NCBI RefSeq assembly: GCF_001562255.1
Contig: NZ_CP014301.1
Coordinates: 3,866,001 to 3,930,000, forward strand
Direction of reading: 5' to 3'
Length of the DNA: 64,000 bases
From: Bosea sp. PAMC 26642
Lineage (GTDB): Bacteria; Pseudomonadota; Alphaproteobacteria; Rhizobiales; Beijerinckiaceae
Positions within the stretch are counted from its first letter, which is position 1, and every line of letters begins with the position of its first letter. Under the pieces are notes generated by a model. The model worked only from the letters and a program-made list of their open reading frames with translations, ran no database searches and had not been told where the DNA came from. The translations under genes and the position numbers were made by a program. Shown in pieces: positions 54,249 to 63,700 of the stretch.

Positions 54249-55124
54249 TCACCCGCCGGCGAAGCGGACGATGTCGTCGAGCGCGGGCGCGTTGCCGCGG
54301 AAGCTTTTACCCAGGGCCAGCAGGATGCCGGGATGGCCGATGCCGGGATAGGTCTTGACCTCGACGCGCATGCCCGCCGCCTTCACCTTTTTGGCCAGAG
54401 CATAGGTGTTGCGCGGCAGGACGGTGGTGTCGGCATCGCCCGTCGCGACGAAGACGCGCGGGGCGCCGGGGCGCACGAGATTGACCGGCTGCGTCTCGGC
54501 GAGCTTGGGATAGCGGCCGAAGGCCTCGACCGCGCGAGGATCGTCCAGCGGCAGGAAGTCGTAGGGACCGGCGAGTCCCGAGACGCTGTTGATCAGTCCC
54601 GGCCTGACACCGGCCCTGGCGCCGAAGCGCCGGTCGAGCGCGATCATCATGGCGTTGTAGGCGCCGGCGGAATGGCCACTGAGATGCATCCGTGCGGGGT
54701 CGCCGCCGTGGCCGGCGACATTGTCCTGGGCCCAGCGCAGCGCCGCCGCGCAGTCCTGCACGAAATCGGGGAAGCGCGCCTGCGGCACCAGCCGGTAGTC
54801 GGGCACGACCGTGACGAAGCCCCGCGAGGCGAAGGCATGGCCGACGAAGCCGTAATCGTTCTTCGAGCCGTTATTCCAGCCGCCGCCATAGATGAACATC
54901 ATCACCGGGGCGCCGGCCGGCACATTCTGGGGAACATAGACGTCGAGGCGCTGGCGCGGGTCCGGGCTATAGGCGACATCGCGCGCGGCCAGCCTTGAGC
55001 CGCCATCGGCCGGCATCAGCGTGTTGATCGCGGTCAGTGGCGAGCAGGCCGCGAGCGAGCCGGAGCCCAGAGCGGCGAGAAGGCTTCTCCGGCTGAGACC
55101 GGAGGCGGAGAGATGATCTGTCAT
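54249..55124 (-). CDS. Alpha/beta hydrolase (carboxylesterase, BD-FAE/HSL-like), lipoprotein or Tat exported
   Basis: 291 aa. The leader SRRSLLAALGSGSLAAC has both a Tat-like RR and a lipobox. The esterase core shows the oxyanion motif FIYGGGWNNG, nucleophile GHSAGAYN, and the acid and His in ATGDADTTV and PGIGHPGI. Probable short-chain ester substrate. ATG 55124 is chosen to include the leader; an upstream GTG is possible. Convergent with the TetR gene. Confidence 0.85.
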   Translation of the reverse strand: MTDHLSASGLSRRSLLAALGSGSLAACSPLTAINTLMPADGGSRLAARDVAYSPDPRQRLDVYVPQNVPAGAPVMMFIYGGGWNNGSKNDYGFVGHAFASRGFVTVVPDYRLVPQARFPDFVQDCAAALRWAQDNVAGHGGDPARMHLSGHSAGAYNAMMIALDRRFGARAGVRPGLINSVSGLAGPYDFLPLDDPRAVEAFGRYPKLAETQPVNLVRPGAPRVFVATGDADTTVLPRNTYALAKKVKAAGMRVEVKTYPGIGHPGILLALGKSFRGNAPALDDIVRFAGG

Positions 55125-55209
55125 GGACGGCTCGCTTGCAGGGATCACGACCACAACGCCGCCGACGGCCAAACGGATGCATCGGCGAGGCCGATCCGCT
55201 GATTTTATG

Positions 55210-56202
55210 TCAGCCCAGTATCTGCCGCGCCCTGATGCGCTCGCGATGGGCGGTATAGAGGCCTGAAGCGGCGATGACGACCGCGCCGACCAGCGTCCAG
55301 AGATCGGGAAGCGCCGCGAAGATCCAGTAGCCCAGGATCGAAGCCCATAGCAGTTGCAGATAGGAGAACGGCGCAAGCAACGATGCGTCGGCAAAGCGGA
55401 AGGCCGACACCAGCAGCCAGTGGCCGACCGTCGAGGACACGCCGATAAAGAGCCCCATCAGCAGGAACGTCCATGTCAGCGGCTGCCAGACGAAGGGCAC
55501 CCAAAGGCTGGACACGGCAAAGCCGATGATCGCCGAATAGGCGAGCGTCGTCAGCGGGCTTTCCGTCCGGCTCATCATCCGGGTAATGATCATCGCGAAG
55601 GCCCAGGACAGGGCCGAGGCCACCGGCAGGAGCGAAGCCGTCTGGAAACCGCTGCCGCCGGGCCGCACCACGATCAGCACGCCGATCAGGCCGACCAGGG
55701 TCGCCGTCCAGCGCCGCCAGCCGATCGTCTCGCCGAGCATCGGGATCGACAAGGCCGTGACGAAGAGCGGCGCGACGAAGCTGGAGGCCGTCGCATCCGC
55801 GATCGGCAGATGCTGCAGGCCCATCACGAACAGGATCGATGAGACGGTCACGCCGAGCCCGCGCAGGACCTGCAACCAAGGCCGCTGCGTCAGCAGCCGG
55901 CTGCGCCCGCCGGTACGCCAGACCAGCGCGAGCATGATCGCGGTGAAGGTCCCGTAGCGCAGCCAGATCACCTGCAGGGGCGACATCTCCGCCGTCAGCA
56001 GTTTGGAGACGACGTCGGCGGCGTTGAAGAAGATTCCGGTCACCAGCACCAGGCCGATCCCGCGCAGCGGGGCATCGCGCCGCAACGGCAGCGCGGCCCC
56101 TTTCGGCAAGGGAGTCGGTTCGGGGTGCGGAATATTCGGCAAGGAAGCGGCGTTTCCGGACGTCTTGGATTGCGTCGAACGTCTTGGGCGCGTCGACTTC
56201 AA
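55210..56202 (-). CDS. EamA/DMT-superfamily transporter
   Basis: 330 aa inner-membrane transporter with ten spans in two EamA repeats: LVTGIFFNAADVVSKLL and SPLQVIWLRYGTFTAIML, later SALSWAFAMIITRMM and SSTVGHWLLVSAFRFADASLLAPFSYLQLLWA. A ~45-residue Pro-rich N-terminus is predicted cytosolic. TTG 56202 is the first start after an in-frame stop. Substrate unknown; such carriers export amino acids or metabolites. Confidence 0.85.
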   Translation of the reverse strand: MKSTRPRRSTQSKTSGNAASLPNIPHPEPTPLPKGAALPLRRDAPLRGIGLVLVTGIFFNAADVVSKLLTAEMSPLQVIWLRYGTFTAIMLALVWRTGGRSRLLTQRPWLQVLRGLGVTVSSILFVMGLQHLPIADATASSFVAPLFVTALSIPMLGETIGWRRWTATLVGLIGVLIVVRPGGSGFQTASLLPVASALSWAFAMIITRMMSRTESPLTTLAYSAIIGFAVSSLWVPFVWQPLTWTFLLMGLFIGVSSTVGHWLLVSAFRFADASLLAPFSYLQLLWASILGYWIFAALPDLWTLVGAVVIAASGLYTAHRERIRARQILG

Positions 56203-56305
56203 GCGTCACATTAGCCGGACCCGCCTTCTTTCGCCCCGCAAATAACGAACGCCGCTCATGCAACGGCGTGCCGGAGCCGGGGCATCCTGGAAAAGGCGTG
56301 CGCCG

Positions 56306-56336
56306 AAAACAAAAAGGCGGACCGCAAGGCCCGCCT
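56306..56336 (-). terminator. Rho-independent terminator of asd
   Basis: Stem AGGCGGGCC / GGTCCGCCT (one G-U pair) with a 4-nt loop, followed on the minus strand by TTTTTGTTTT. It lies 27 bp after the asd stop. Confidence 0.85.
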
Positions 56337-56362
56337 CGATGTCGTCGGCCGGGTCGAACGCC

Positions 56363-57397
56363 TCAGGCCGCCTTCTGCCGGGGCTGGATCAGCTTGCGGT
56401 TGATCAGCACTTCAGCGATCTGCACCGCGTTCAGCGCCGCGCCCTTGCGCAGATTGTCGGAGACGCACCAGAAGGCCAGGCCGTTCTCGACCGTCGCATC
56501 CTCGCGGATGCGGGAGATATAGGTCGCGTCCTCGCCGGCCGCCTCATGCGGGGTGATGTAGCCCCCAGGCTCGTGCTTGTCGATGACGAGAATACCGGGC
56601 GCCGTGCGCAGTACCTCGCGTGCCTCGTCGGCGGTGACAGGCTTCTCGCACTCGATGTTGACGCTCTCGGAATGGCTGATGAAGACCGGCACGCGCACGC
56701 AGGTCGCGGTCAGCTTGATCTTCGGATCGAGTATCTTCTTCGTCTCCGCCATCATCTTCCACTCTTCCTTGGTGAAACCGTCCTCCATGAAGACGTCGAT
56801 CTGCGGAATGAGGTTGAAGGCGATGCGCTTGGGGAACTTCTTCGTGGTCATCTCGCCGGCGGCGAAGATCGAGCGGGTCTGGTTGAACAGCTCGTCCATC
56901 GCCTCCTTGCCGGCGCCGGAAACCGACTGGTAGGTCGAGACCACGACGCGCTTGATGACATAGCGGTCATGCAGCGGCTTCAGCGCAACGACGAGCTGGG
57001 CGGTCGAGCAGTTCGGATTGGCGATGATGTTCATCTTGGTGAAGCCCGCGACAGCCGCCGCGTTCACCTCGGGCACGATCAGCGGCACGTCGGGGTGCAT
57101 CCGCCAGGCCGAGGAGTTGTCTATCACGACGCAGCCCTGCGCGCCGATCTTCGGCGACCATTCCTTCGAGACCTCCCCGCCCGCCGACATCAGGCAGATA
57201 TCGGTGTCGGAGAAATCGTAATGCTCGAGCGCCTTTACCTTCAGCGTCCTGTCGCCGAAGGAGACCTCCGTTCCGATCGAGCGGGAGGAGGCGAGCGGCA
57301 CCACCTCGCTGGCCGGAAAGGCCCGCTCGGCCAGGATGTCGAGCATTTCGTGGCCCACATTGCCCGTGGCGCCGACAACTGCGACCTTGAAGCTCAT
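56363..57397 (-). CDS. asd: Aspartate-semialdehyde dehydrogenase
   Basis: 344 aa NADP-dependent enzyme of the lysine/threonine/methionine and diaminopimelate pathways. It has VAVVGATGNVGHEML (cofactor loop), the catalytic Cys in NPNCSTAQLV (C130), and the substrate-binding CVRVPVFISHSESV with active-site His. Full length. ATG preceded by AAGGATCATCACG. Ends in a strong terminator. Confidence 0.96.
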   Translation of the reverse strand: MSFKVAVVGATGNVGHEMLDILAERAFPASEVVPLASSRSIGTEVSFGDRTLKVKALEHYDFSDTDICLMSAGGEVSKEWSPKIGAQGCVVIDNSSAWRMHPDVPLIVPEVNAAAVAGFTKMNIIANPNCSTAQLVVALKPLHDRYVIKRVVVSTYQSVSGAGKEAMDELFNQTRSIFAAGEMTTKKFPKRIAFNLIPQIDVFMEDGFTKEEWKMMAETKKILDPKIKLTATCVRVPVFISHSESVNIECEKPVTADEAREVLRTAPGILVIDKHEPGGYITPHEAAGEDATYISRIREDATVENGLAFWCVSDNLRKGAALNAVQIAEVLINRKLIQPRQKAA

Positions 57398-57831
57398 CGT
57401 GATGATCCTTTTGGATGGTAGCGAATGATCTCCCCGGGGGCGCCGGCCCGCCCTTCGAAGGGAGCGGTTCGGCTCTAGCCCCCGCCGGGGGGAGACAACC
57501 CGGAGACGAGGCGACGCGTCAGCGCGGCGTACCGGACAGGCCGGTCGCCGTTTTGGTCGTGCGTTTCGTCGTCCAACGGAGAGTCACAGAGCCAATTCCG
57601 GGAGATCTGGAGCATTCGCGCGCCGCCGGACGGTCGATCCGTCAGGCCAGCCCCCTTCGAAAACACCCGCCGTCGCGAAAAGTCAATCTCCGGCATCGTT
57701 TCCGACGATCGGCCGGCCGCGATTAACCCTGCTTCCTTACCGGCCGTTCACGCTGTTCCGAGCTTGCCCGTCCGCGGTAACCCGGCGGCGACCCGGCCCT
57801 CTTCAAATGGTCCCCGGGTGAGGTCGGCCGC
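57398..57831. other. Intergenic gap, 434 bp
   Basis: Between the divergent asd and unknown-protein genes. It contains GC-rich stretches with small inverted repeats (CCCCCGCCGGGGGG-like near 57480) but no convincing gene, RNA or known repeat. The asd promoter should lie near its left end. Confidence 0.5.
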
Positions 57832-58944
57832 GTGCGGGGATGCGCACGGTCGCTGGGGATGGGTGCGGCCGTGGGTCATTTTGCGTCTTATCGCGTCGAA
57901 CGCCTGTGGCGACGGCTGTTGCCGCAGGTTCCGCTGCCACGCCTGGCTGGCGGCGGGCAGCCTTTTTCAGGCGGGCGCATTAGGCAGCGCCTCGGCGCCT
58001 TCGACGGAGCCGCCGCGCTCATCCGGCTCGCCGATCATATCGAGACCGGCCTTTCCGCCGGCCTGCGCTGGCTCGCCCGCACCTGCGGCCGGCATGGTCT
58101 GGGCTTGACGGCCGGACTGGCCTGGCGCGGTCTTGCTGCGCTGGCCGGCATCGGCATGGCAGCAGCACTGGTCACTGGTCTCTCGGCCGACGGCGACGAC
58201 ACGCGCCGGACAAGCCTGCCCACGGAGACCGGAGCGCAGGGCGCGCAAGATTTGCGCCGTGTCCGCGATGTGCGTCAGGAGCCTCGCGCCATCGCCTTCG
58301 GCAGCGAAGGGTGGGTCAGGATCGCCAAGCCGATCGCGCAGTTCGGACTGGAATCGCCCGAACTCGACCGTCAGCCTCCGACGTATGAGGCCCGACGCAG
58401 CGCCGATGGCGCGAGCCGCGAGGATACCCTCACCTTCGGCGGCTTCACAGAGTCCAGGCCTCATCTGCTGATGCGCCTGCTGACGGGCGGAAGTGATAGC
58501 GAACTCTCGCAACCGTTCATCATCGGGCTGGTGCGCCAGGCGGCGTTGCGCGGCATGTCCGTCCAGCGCAGCGGCGCGCCGACGACGATCGAGACCAAGT
58601 TCGGGCCGGTCGAGACGGCGGATGCGACCCTGAACGACGGCGAGACCAGCCGCGCCTGCATCGGCTTCCGGCATGGCGGTGCGGCGTCGGAACTGGGGCT
58701 GAGCGGCTGGTGGTGCGGCACGGTCCAGCGCCCGGCCGACAGGCAGCAGCTGATCTGTCTGGTCGAACGTCTCGACCTGCTGAGCGCGGGCGACGACCGC
58801 TCGCTGCGCGCGACCTTCGCCCGCACCGAACTCAACCGCCAGTCGGCCTGCCTGCCGCCGCGCCTTTCCAATACCGGCCGCAAGACCTCCTGGCTCGATG
58901 CCGACGGCCGCGCCCCGCCGCTCAAGACGGCCGCGCGGCGCTAG
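57832..58944 (+). CDS. Unknown membrane-anchored protein
   Basis: 370 aa, not recognised. A polar N-terminus with Arg-rich YRVERLWRRLLPQV is followed by one hydrophobic span (about residues 98-118, GLAALAGIGMAAALVTGLSA) and a ~250-residue soluble part: EGWVRIAKPIAQFGLESPEL, FGPVETADATLNDGETSRACIGFRH. The composition (W, C pairs, GLSGWWCGT) suggests an exported domain. GTG 57832 or ATG 57859 could be the start. Codon bias is like the neighbours', so it is probably a real gene. Confidence 0.65.
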   Translation: MRGCARSLGMGAAVGHFASYRVERLWRRLLPQVPLPRLAGGGQPFSGGRIRQRLGAFDGAAALIRLADHIETGLSAGLRWLARTCGRHGLGLTAGLAWRGLAALAGIGMAAALVTGLSADGDDTRRTSLPTETGAQGAQDLRRVRDVRQEPRAIAFGSEGWVRIAKPIAQFGLESPELDRQPPTYEARRSADGASREDTLTFGGFTESRPHLLMRLLTGGSDSELSQPFIIGLVRQAALRGMSVQRSGAPTTIETKFGPVETADATLNDGETSRACIGFRHGGAASELGLSGWWCGTVQRPADRQQLICLVERLDLLSAGDDRSLRATFARTELNRQSACLPPRLSNTGRKTSWLDADGRAPPLKTAARR

Positions 58945-59204
58945 GAGCCGTGGAACTGACTGAAGCCACAAGATTGTCGCGGCGATCGTGACGATAGCGA
59001 GACAGAGTCGCCGAGTGATCGAGATGGCGTGACCGAGACCGTAGCCGAGAAAGTCACGGCAACGTCGTGCACGGGCACAAGTTCGAACTCCCGGATGACC
59101 GTGCTCAGGAAGCGGGTCAACAGATACTCGGCCTGATGGCGCCCGATGCAGTGTCGCGCTCCCGCGCCGAACGGCATGGCGCAAACAACATCAAACCTAG
59201 CCAA
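58941..59204 (-). pseudogene. Cytochrome P450 C-terminal remnant
   Basis: An 87-codon frame carries MPFGAGARHCIGRHQAEYLL, which satisfies the P450 heme-loop pattern FxxGxRxCxG, followed by FLSTVIREFELVP as in the P450 C-terminus. The frame is closed by a TGA just upstream, and no I-helix or ExxR sequence is found before it. This is about the last fifth of a P450, presumably decayed. Confidence 0.7.
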
Positions 59205-59317
59205 AAGCAGGATCGATCAAAGGCGTCTTCATAGACGGCCTCGCTTAGCCCGATTGCGCTATTCTGCGGTCTTACAGATATGTTTGCAGTGACAAGACAA
59301 ATTGGGACGGGCGTCCG

Positions 59318-60292
59318 CTATCCCTTGAGCCCAGCGCCCGCCAATACTGCCGCGGAACCTCTGTATTCCTGCGCGCGTCCCTCAAACGTGGCGGCAGCGG
59401 CGGTTCTGCCTGCCTGAAGCGCGTCAAGCGCCATCTTTTCCATGAGAACCGCCCGCTCCCCGATGACCCGCAGGGCAATTCGCAAGGCCTCGTCGACGGA
59501 GCCCTCCTGCTCGTGAGCCAAGGCCTCGGCGGTGTAGCCATGCCCCACTTGGCAGCGGAAGCGTAGCGGAGAGCGTCTGATCTGCGACAATGTCCCTCCG
59601 CATCCGGGACAATTCAACGGGACCGGATCAGCTATTTCGGCGATGATGGGGGTATCGGACGGCCGTCCCATCGCGATCGCCACTTCAAGCGCGACGTTTG
59701 CGGGCGGAGCCAGCTCCGGTCCGGCCTCCTCTTGGACGAGGCGGATCAGGAGGGCGGCCAGATCACCGGCGGAGGCGCGATAATCCACGTCGCTTGCCAG
59801 TAACGCAGTTCGCGGCATCTCGCCTTCCACGGCATCGAGGGGACTCTGAACGACCGTCACACCCCCGCAACGCTTGAGATCCGCTAACCCGGAGGCGCCG
59901 TCATTCAGCATGCCCGAGAGCAGGACGCCGATCGCCCTGGGGCCAGCGCTGATCCCGGCCGACCGAAACAGGGGGTCGATCGCCGGCCGCGCCATATTCT
60001 CGCGCGGTCCGCTGCCCAATCGGATAAAGCGTCCATCGATCACAAGATGATGATCCGCAGGTGCCACATAGACACGTGCTGCCTGGAGCGGTTCGCCATC
60101 GACCGCGGTGCTTGCTGGAAGCGTTCCCTCGCTGTCCAGAATGCCGGCAAGGAGATTTTGATTGCCGGCTCCGACATGAACCGCGACGAGGACAGAAGCA
60201 TGCAGATCAGCTGGCAACGCGCGGCAGATTTTCCGAATGACCTCGATCGAGCCTGCCGAGCCACCGATTGCGATGACATCGTGCTTTGCCAT
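59318..60292 (-). CDS. CheB-type methylesterase without receiver domain, with C-terminal zinc-ribbon-like tail
   Basis: 324 aa. The methylesterase core has VIAIGGSAGSIEVIRKI (catalytic Ser), VAVHVG and LLSGMLNDGASGL (catalytic Asp). It lacks the N-terminal receiver domain of standard CheB. Residues ~225-324 contain NCPGCGGTLSQIR and CQVGHGYTAEAL, a likely metal-binding or sensory add-on followed by a helical stretch. GGAGGTCAC precedes ATG 60292. Downstream of a response regulator and a CheB/CheR-kinase, it probably acts in a non-flagellar signalling circuit. Confidence 0.85.
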   Translation of the reverse strand: MAKHDVIAIGGSAGSIEVIRKICRALPADLHASVLVAVHVGAGNQNLLAGILDSEGTLPASTAVDGEPLQAARVYVAPADHHLVIDGRFIRLGSGPRENMARPAIDPLFRSAGISAGPRAIGVLLSGMLNDGASGLADLKRCGGVTVVQSPLDAVEGEMPRTALLASDVDYRASAGDLAALLIRLVQEEAGPELAPPANVALEVAIAMGRPSDTPIIAEIADPVPLNCPGCGGTLSQIRRSPLRFRCQVGHGYTAEALAHEQEGSVDEALRIALRVIGERAVLMEKMALDALQAGRTAAAATFEGRAQEYRGSAAVLAGAGLKG

Positions 60293-60374
60293 GTGACCTC
60301 CGCCGGTTGAGCGCGTTAATGGGACATTCAATGCAAAGGCCTGTCGCACCCTGCGGGTCTTTTGGACCTGCCCG

Positions 60375-60752
60375 CTAGACTTGGCTGCCCAGTAATTGCA
60401 GCACCCGATCCTCAAGCTCCTTCATGCTGTATGGCTTCGCCAAACGCGGGCGATCACGATGGCGTTCTTCGACCGCCCAATCGCTGTAGCCGCTGCAGAA
60501 GACGAACGGAATTGCCCTCTCGGCCAGGATATCCGCGACCTGGTAAGTGTTTCCGCCCCGAATGTTGACGTCGAGAATCGCAGCATCGATGGACGCTTCG
60601 GTGGCCAGCTGCAAGGCAGCGTCCAGTCTTGCCGCAGGGCCAATGACCTCGGCGCCGAGGTCAAGAAGCGTTTCCTCGATCATCAGAGCAATGGTCATCT
60701 CGTCTTCCACGACGAGCACCCGACGGCCTTCCGCAATGCGATGATCAGACAT
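60375..60752 (-). CDS. Single-domain response regulator
   Basis: 125 aa receiver domain only. It has VLVVEDEMTIALMIEETLLDLG (acidic pocket), AAILDVNIRGG with the phosphoryl Asp, FVFCSGYSDWAV (Thr/Ser switch) and the conserved Lys in LAKPYSMKELE. No output domain. ATG 60752 follows the kinase stop without a gap (TGAATG), so it is the cognate partner. Single-domain receivers commonly pair with HWE kinases. Confidence 0.92.
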   Translation of the reverse strand: MSDHRIAEGRRVLVVEDEMTIALMIEETLLDLGAEVIGPAARLDAALQLATEASIDAAILDVNIRGGNTYQVADILAERAIPFVFCSGYSDWAVEERHRDRPRLAKPYSMKELEDRVLQLLGSQV

Positions 60753-63700
60753 TCAGTCTTTCGTTGGTGCTGCCGGCAGGAGCTCTCCCACCTCCGAAGT
60801 GAAGGGCAGGACGATTGTGCATACCACGCCGCCTGGCGGAAAGCTGCGGAGCACCTCCGCATCAAACTCGAAACCCAGGGAGCGTTCGATCAAGGTGGTC
60901 CCGAAGCCTCTTCTCGCGGGCGCTCCCGGAACGGGGGGGCCGCCAGATTCGGTCCAGCTCAACCGCAACTGCCTATCGGGACTGCCTGTCACCGACCAGG
61001 AGACGGCAAGTTGGCCCTTGGGGTCCGACAACGAACCGTACTTCGCCGCGTTGCTGGCCAATTCGTGGATCGCCATTGCCACCGAGAGACCAGCCTTCGG
61101 AGTAAGAGCGATGGGGGGGCCGTCGATGCGGAGATCCCGACCTTGGTAAGGCTCCAGTTCGGTATCGACAAGATCGCGAAGAGTTCCGACGCTGCCTGCG
61201 CCGCGATTGGTGAGCAGGCTGTGGGCGCGGGTGATCGCTGCGATGCGGCCCGCGATTGTCTCGCTGAACGCTTCCGGTGAAGGATTTGCCTTGAGGGTCT
61301 GGGCGACGATCGAGGATACGATCGCCAGGATGTTCTTCACGCGGTGATCGAGCTCGCCTAGAAGCAAAGCGGCTCGTTCCTCGGCGCGCTTGCGTTCGTC
61401 GATTCCCAACGTGACCGAGATAACGCTGCTGGCGTGCCCATCGCTGTCACCAAGAACGGTGACGCTGTCATGCACCCACACGGTCGTTCCGTCCACGCGC
61501 CGAATGCGGTATTCGGCCTCAAATGGCTGTCCGTCGCCGGTCGCTTGGTTGAAGCGCTCGGTGATCTCCTTGGCTTCATCGGAATTGATGAGGTCCTGCC
61601 GGCGGAGCCGCTGCAATTCTCCCGCGGACCGACCGGCCATCTTCTCGAACGCTGTGTTAGTCAGAAGAAACTGGCCGGCGGCGTTCGTTTCGGCCACACC
61701 CACCGTAGCCTGGTTGACGATCGCGCTGAAGCGTCTCTCACTGACGCCTCTGGCCCGCTCGGCGTCCTTGCGCTCCGTCACGTCGATGAAGGTAATGACG
61801 ACACCATCGACAACCCGCTCGATACTGCGGTACGGGCGGATGCGCATGACGAACGTTGCACCCCGGTCGTGCAGTTCGAGCTCGCGCTCCATGACGGTGA
61901 GCTCCCGCAGCACCTTCGCCACGTCGCGCCGCAGATCGTCATAGGCCAGCAGGCTGACGATATCCGTCAGAGGTCGGCCCCGATCGTTCTCCCGCAGGCT
62001 GAAGATGTCCGCCATGCCTGGGGTGAAGTTCTTGATCCGGAGATTTTCGTCGAGGAAGATCGTGGCGATTTGCGTGCTGTCCAGCAGGTTCTGCAGATCG
62101 CTGTTGAGGATAGAGAGAAGGTCGTTCTTCGCCATCATCTCGGCGTTGACCGTCTGCAGCTCCTCATTGATCGACTGCATTTCTTCCTTCGAGGTCTGCA
62201 GCTCCTCATTGGTAGACTGCAGTTCTTCGTTGACCGACTGGTACTCCTCAGCCGACGACTTCATTTCCTCGTTCGCTGTTTCGAGATCGCCTATCGTTGC
62301 GTGCAACTGCGCTCTCGCTGAGCGGAGCTCCTCGTCAGCAACCTGGGCTTCCGGGCTTCGCAAGCTCCCGTCTGCAGCCCGCGACGGCTCTACCGCCGCC
62401 GTGCGAATCTCCTGGAACGCAACGACGTAAACCTGTTCGCCGCCGGTGTTTTGCACCGGCTCGACGATAACGTTCAGCATGCGTTGCCGACCCTCGACGA
62501 CAACGGACACGTTGTCGATCACCACCCCTTCTCCGGTCTGCACCACGGACTGCAACGCCGTACGAACCGCGATACGCAGGTTTTTGCGCAGGTTGGAAAG
62601 AAGGCTCAGGCTGGCAACGCCGGCGGAAGGTTCCAGGTATCTGGCAACTTCCCCGCCTGAATAACGCAGGATGTTGCTCTGGCGATCGACGACGAGGAAC
62701 ACGGGCGAGTGCCTCGCCAAGGCAATGCGTACGGCGCGATCGATCCGGTCCCCCGACTCCCGACCAAGGTCGCCGGCAAGGCGGTTCGGGGCGGGCGCCT
62801 GCGAGGGCATTGGCATGGTTGGGAACGCCGCATCCCCGTCCCGGCGCTGGAAGATGTGCGCGGCCTTGTCCCGAAGCGTGAAGAGCTGGGCGTGCGCGCT
62901 TATACCTTCCGATAGCCCAAGAAAAAGCAGGCCATTGGACTTTAGGGCATAGTGAAACGTGCGCAGGACACGATCCTGCAAGTCGACGTCCATGTAGATC
63001 ATGACGTTGCGACAGGAAATGATGTCCAACCTGGAGAATGGTGGATCTTTCGTCACATTGTGGACGGAGAAGATACACATCCCGCGGATTTGCCGGGTCG
63101 GGCGGAACGCACCCTCGTCTTCATAAAACCAACGCTCAAGGCGTTCGGGTGAGATACCGGTGGTGCGCAGGTAGCGCCCCGTCCTGGCAATCTCGATAGC
63201 CTTGTCGTCGATGTCGGTGCCAAAGATCTGCACGTCCACAGGTGTGCCGCGCGCGTCGATTATCTCTCGAATAGTGATGGCGAGGCTGTAAACCTCCTCG
63301 CCGGTCGAACAGGCCGGCGCCCAGACACGCAGGGATTGCGCGCCTCCGTCGAGAATGGCGGCGATGGCCGCCGACAGGCCGTGAAAGGCCTCCGGGTCGC
63401 GGAAGAATTCAGTGACCCCGATGAGCAGGTCCCGGAACAGCAACTCCGGCTCCCCGGGGTCTTCCCGAAGAAACTTGATGTAGGCAGGGACGCTGTCGGT
63501 TTGCAGGACCTGCATGCGGCGCTGGATGCGGCGGGTGACCGTCTTGATCTTGTATTTCGCGAAATCGTGCCCCGTCTTGGCGCGCAGGACCGATAGAACA
63601 GTCGCCAGGTGCTCCGCGGCGTCGGTGCGCGTGCCGTCGCCGTCTTTGCGGTTCGCTACCCGGGTTAGGTGATCGCGGTAATCGATCAACTTGGCTGCCA

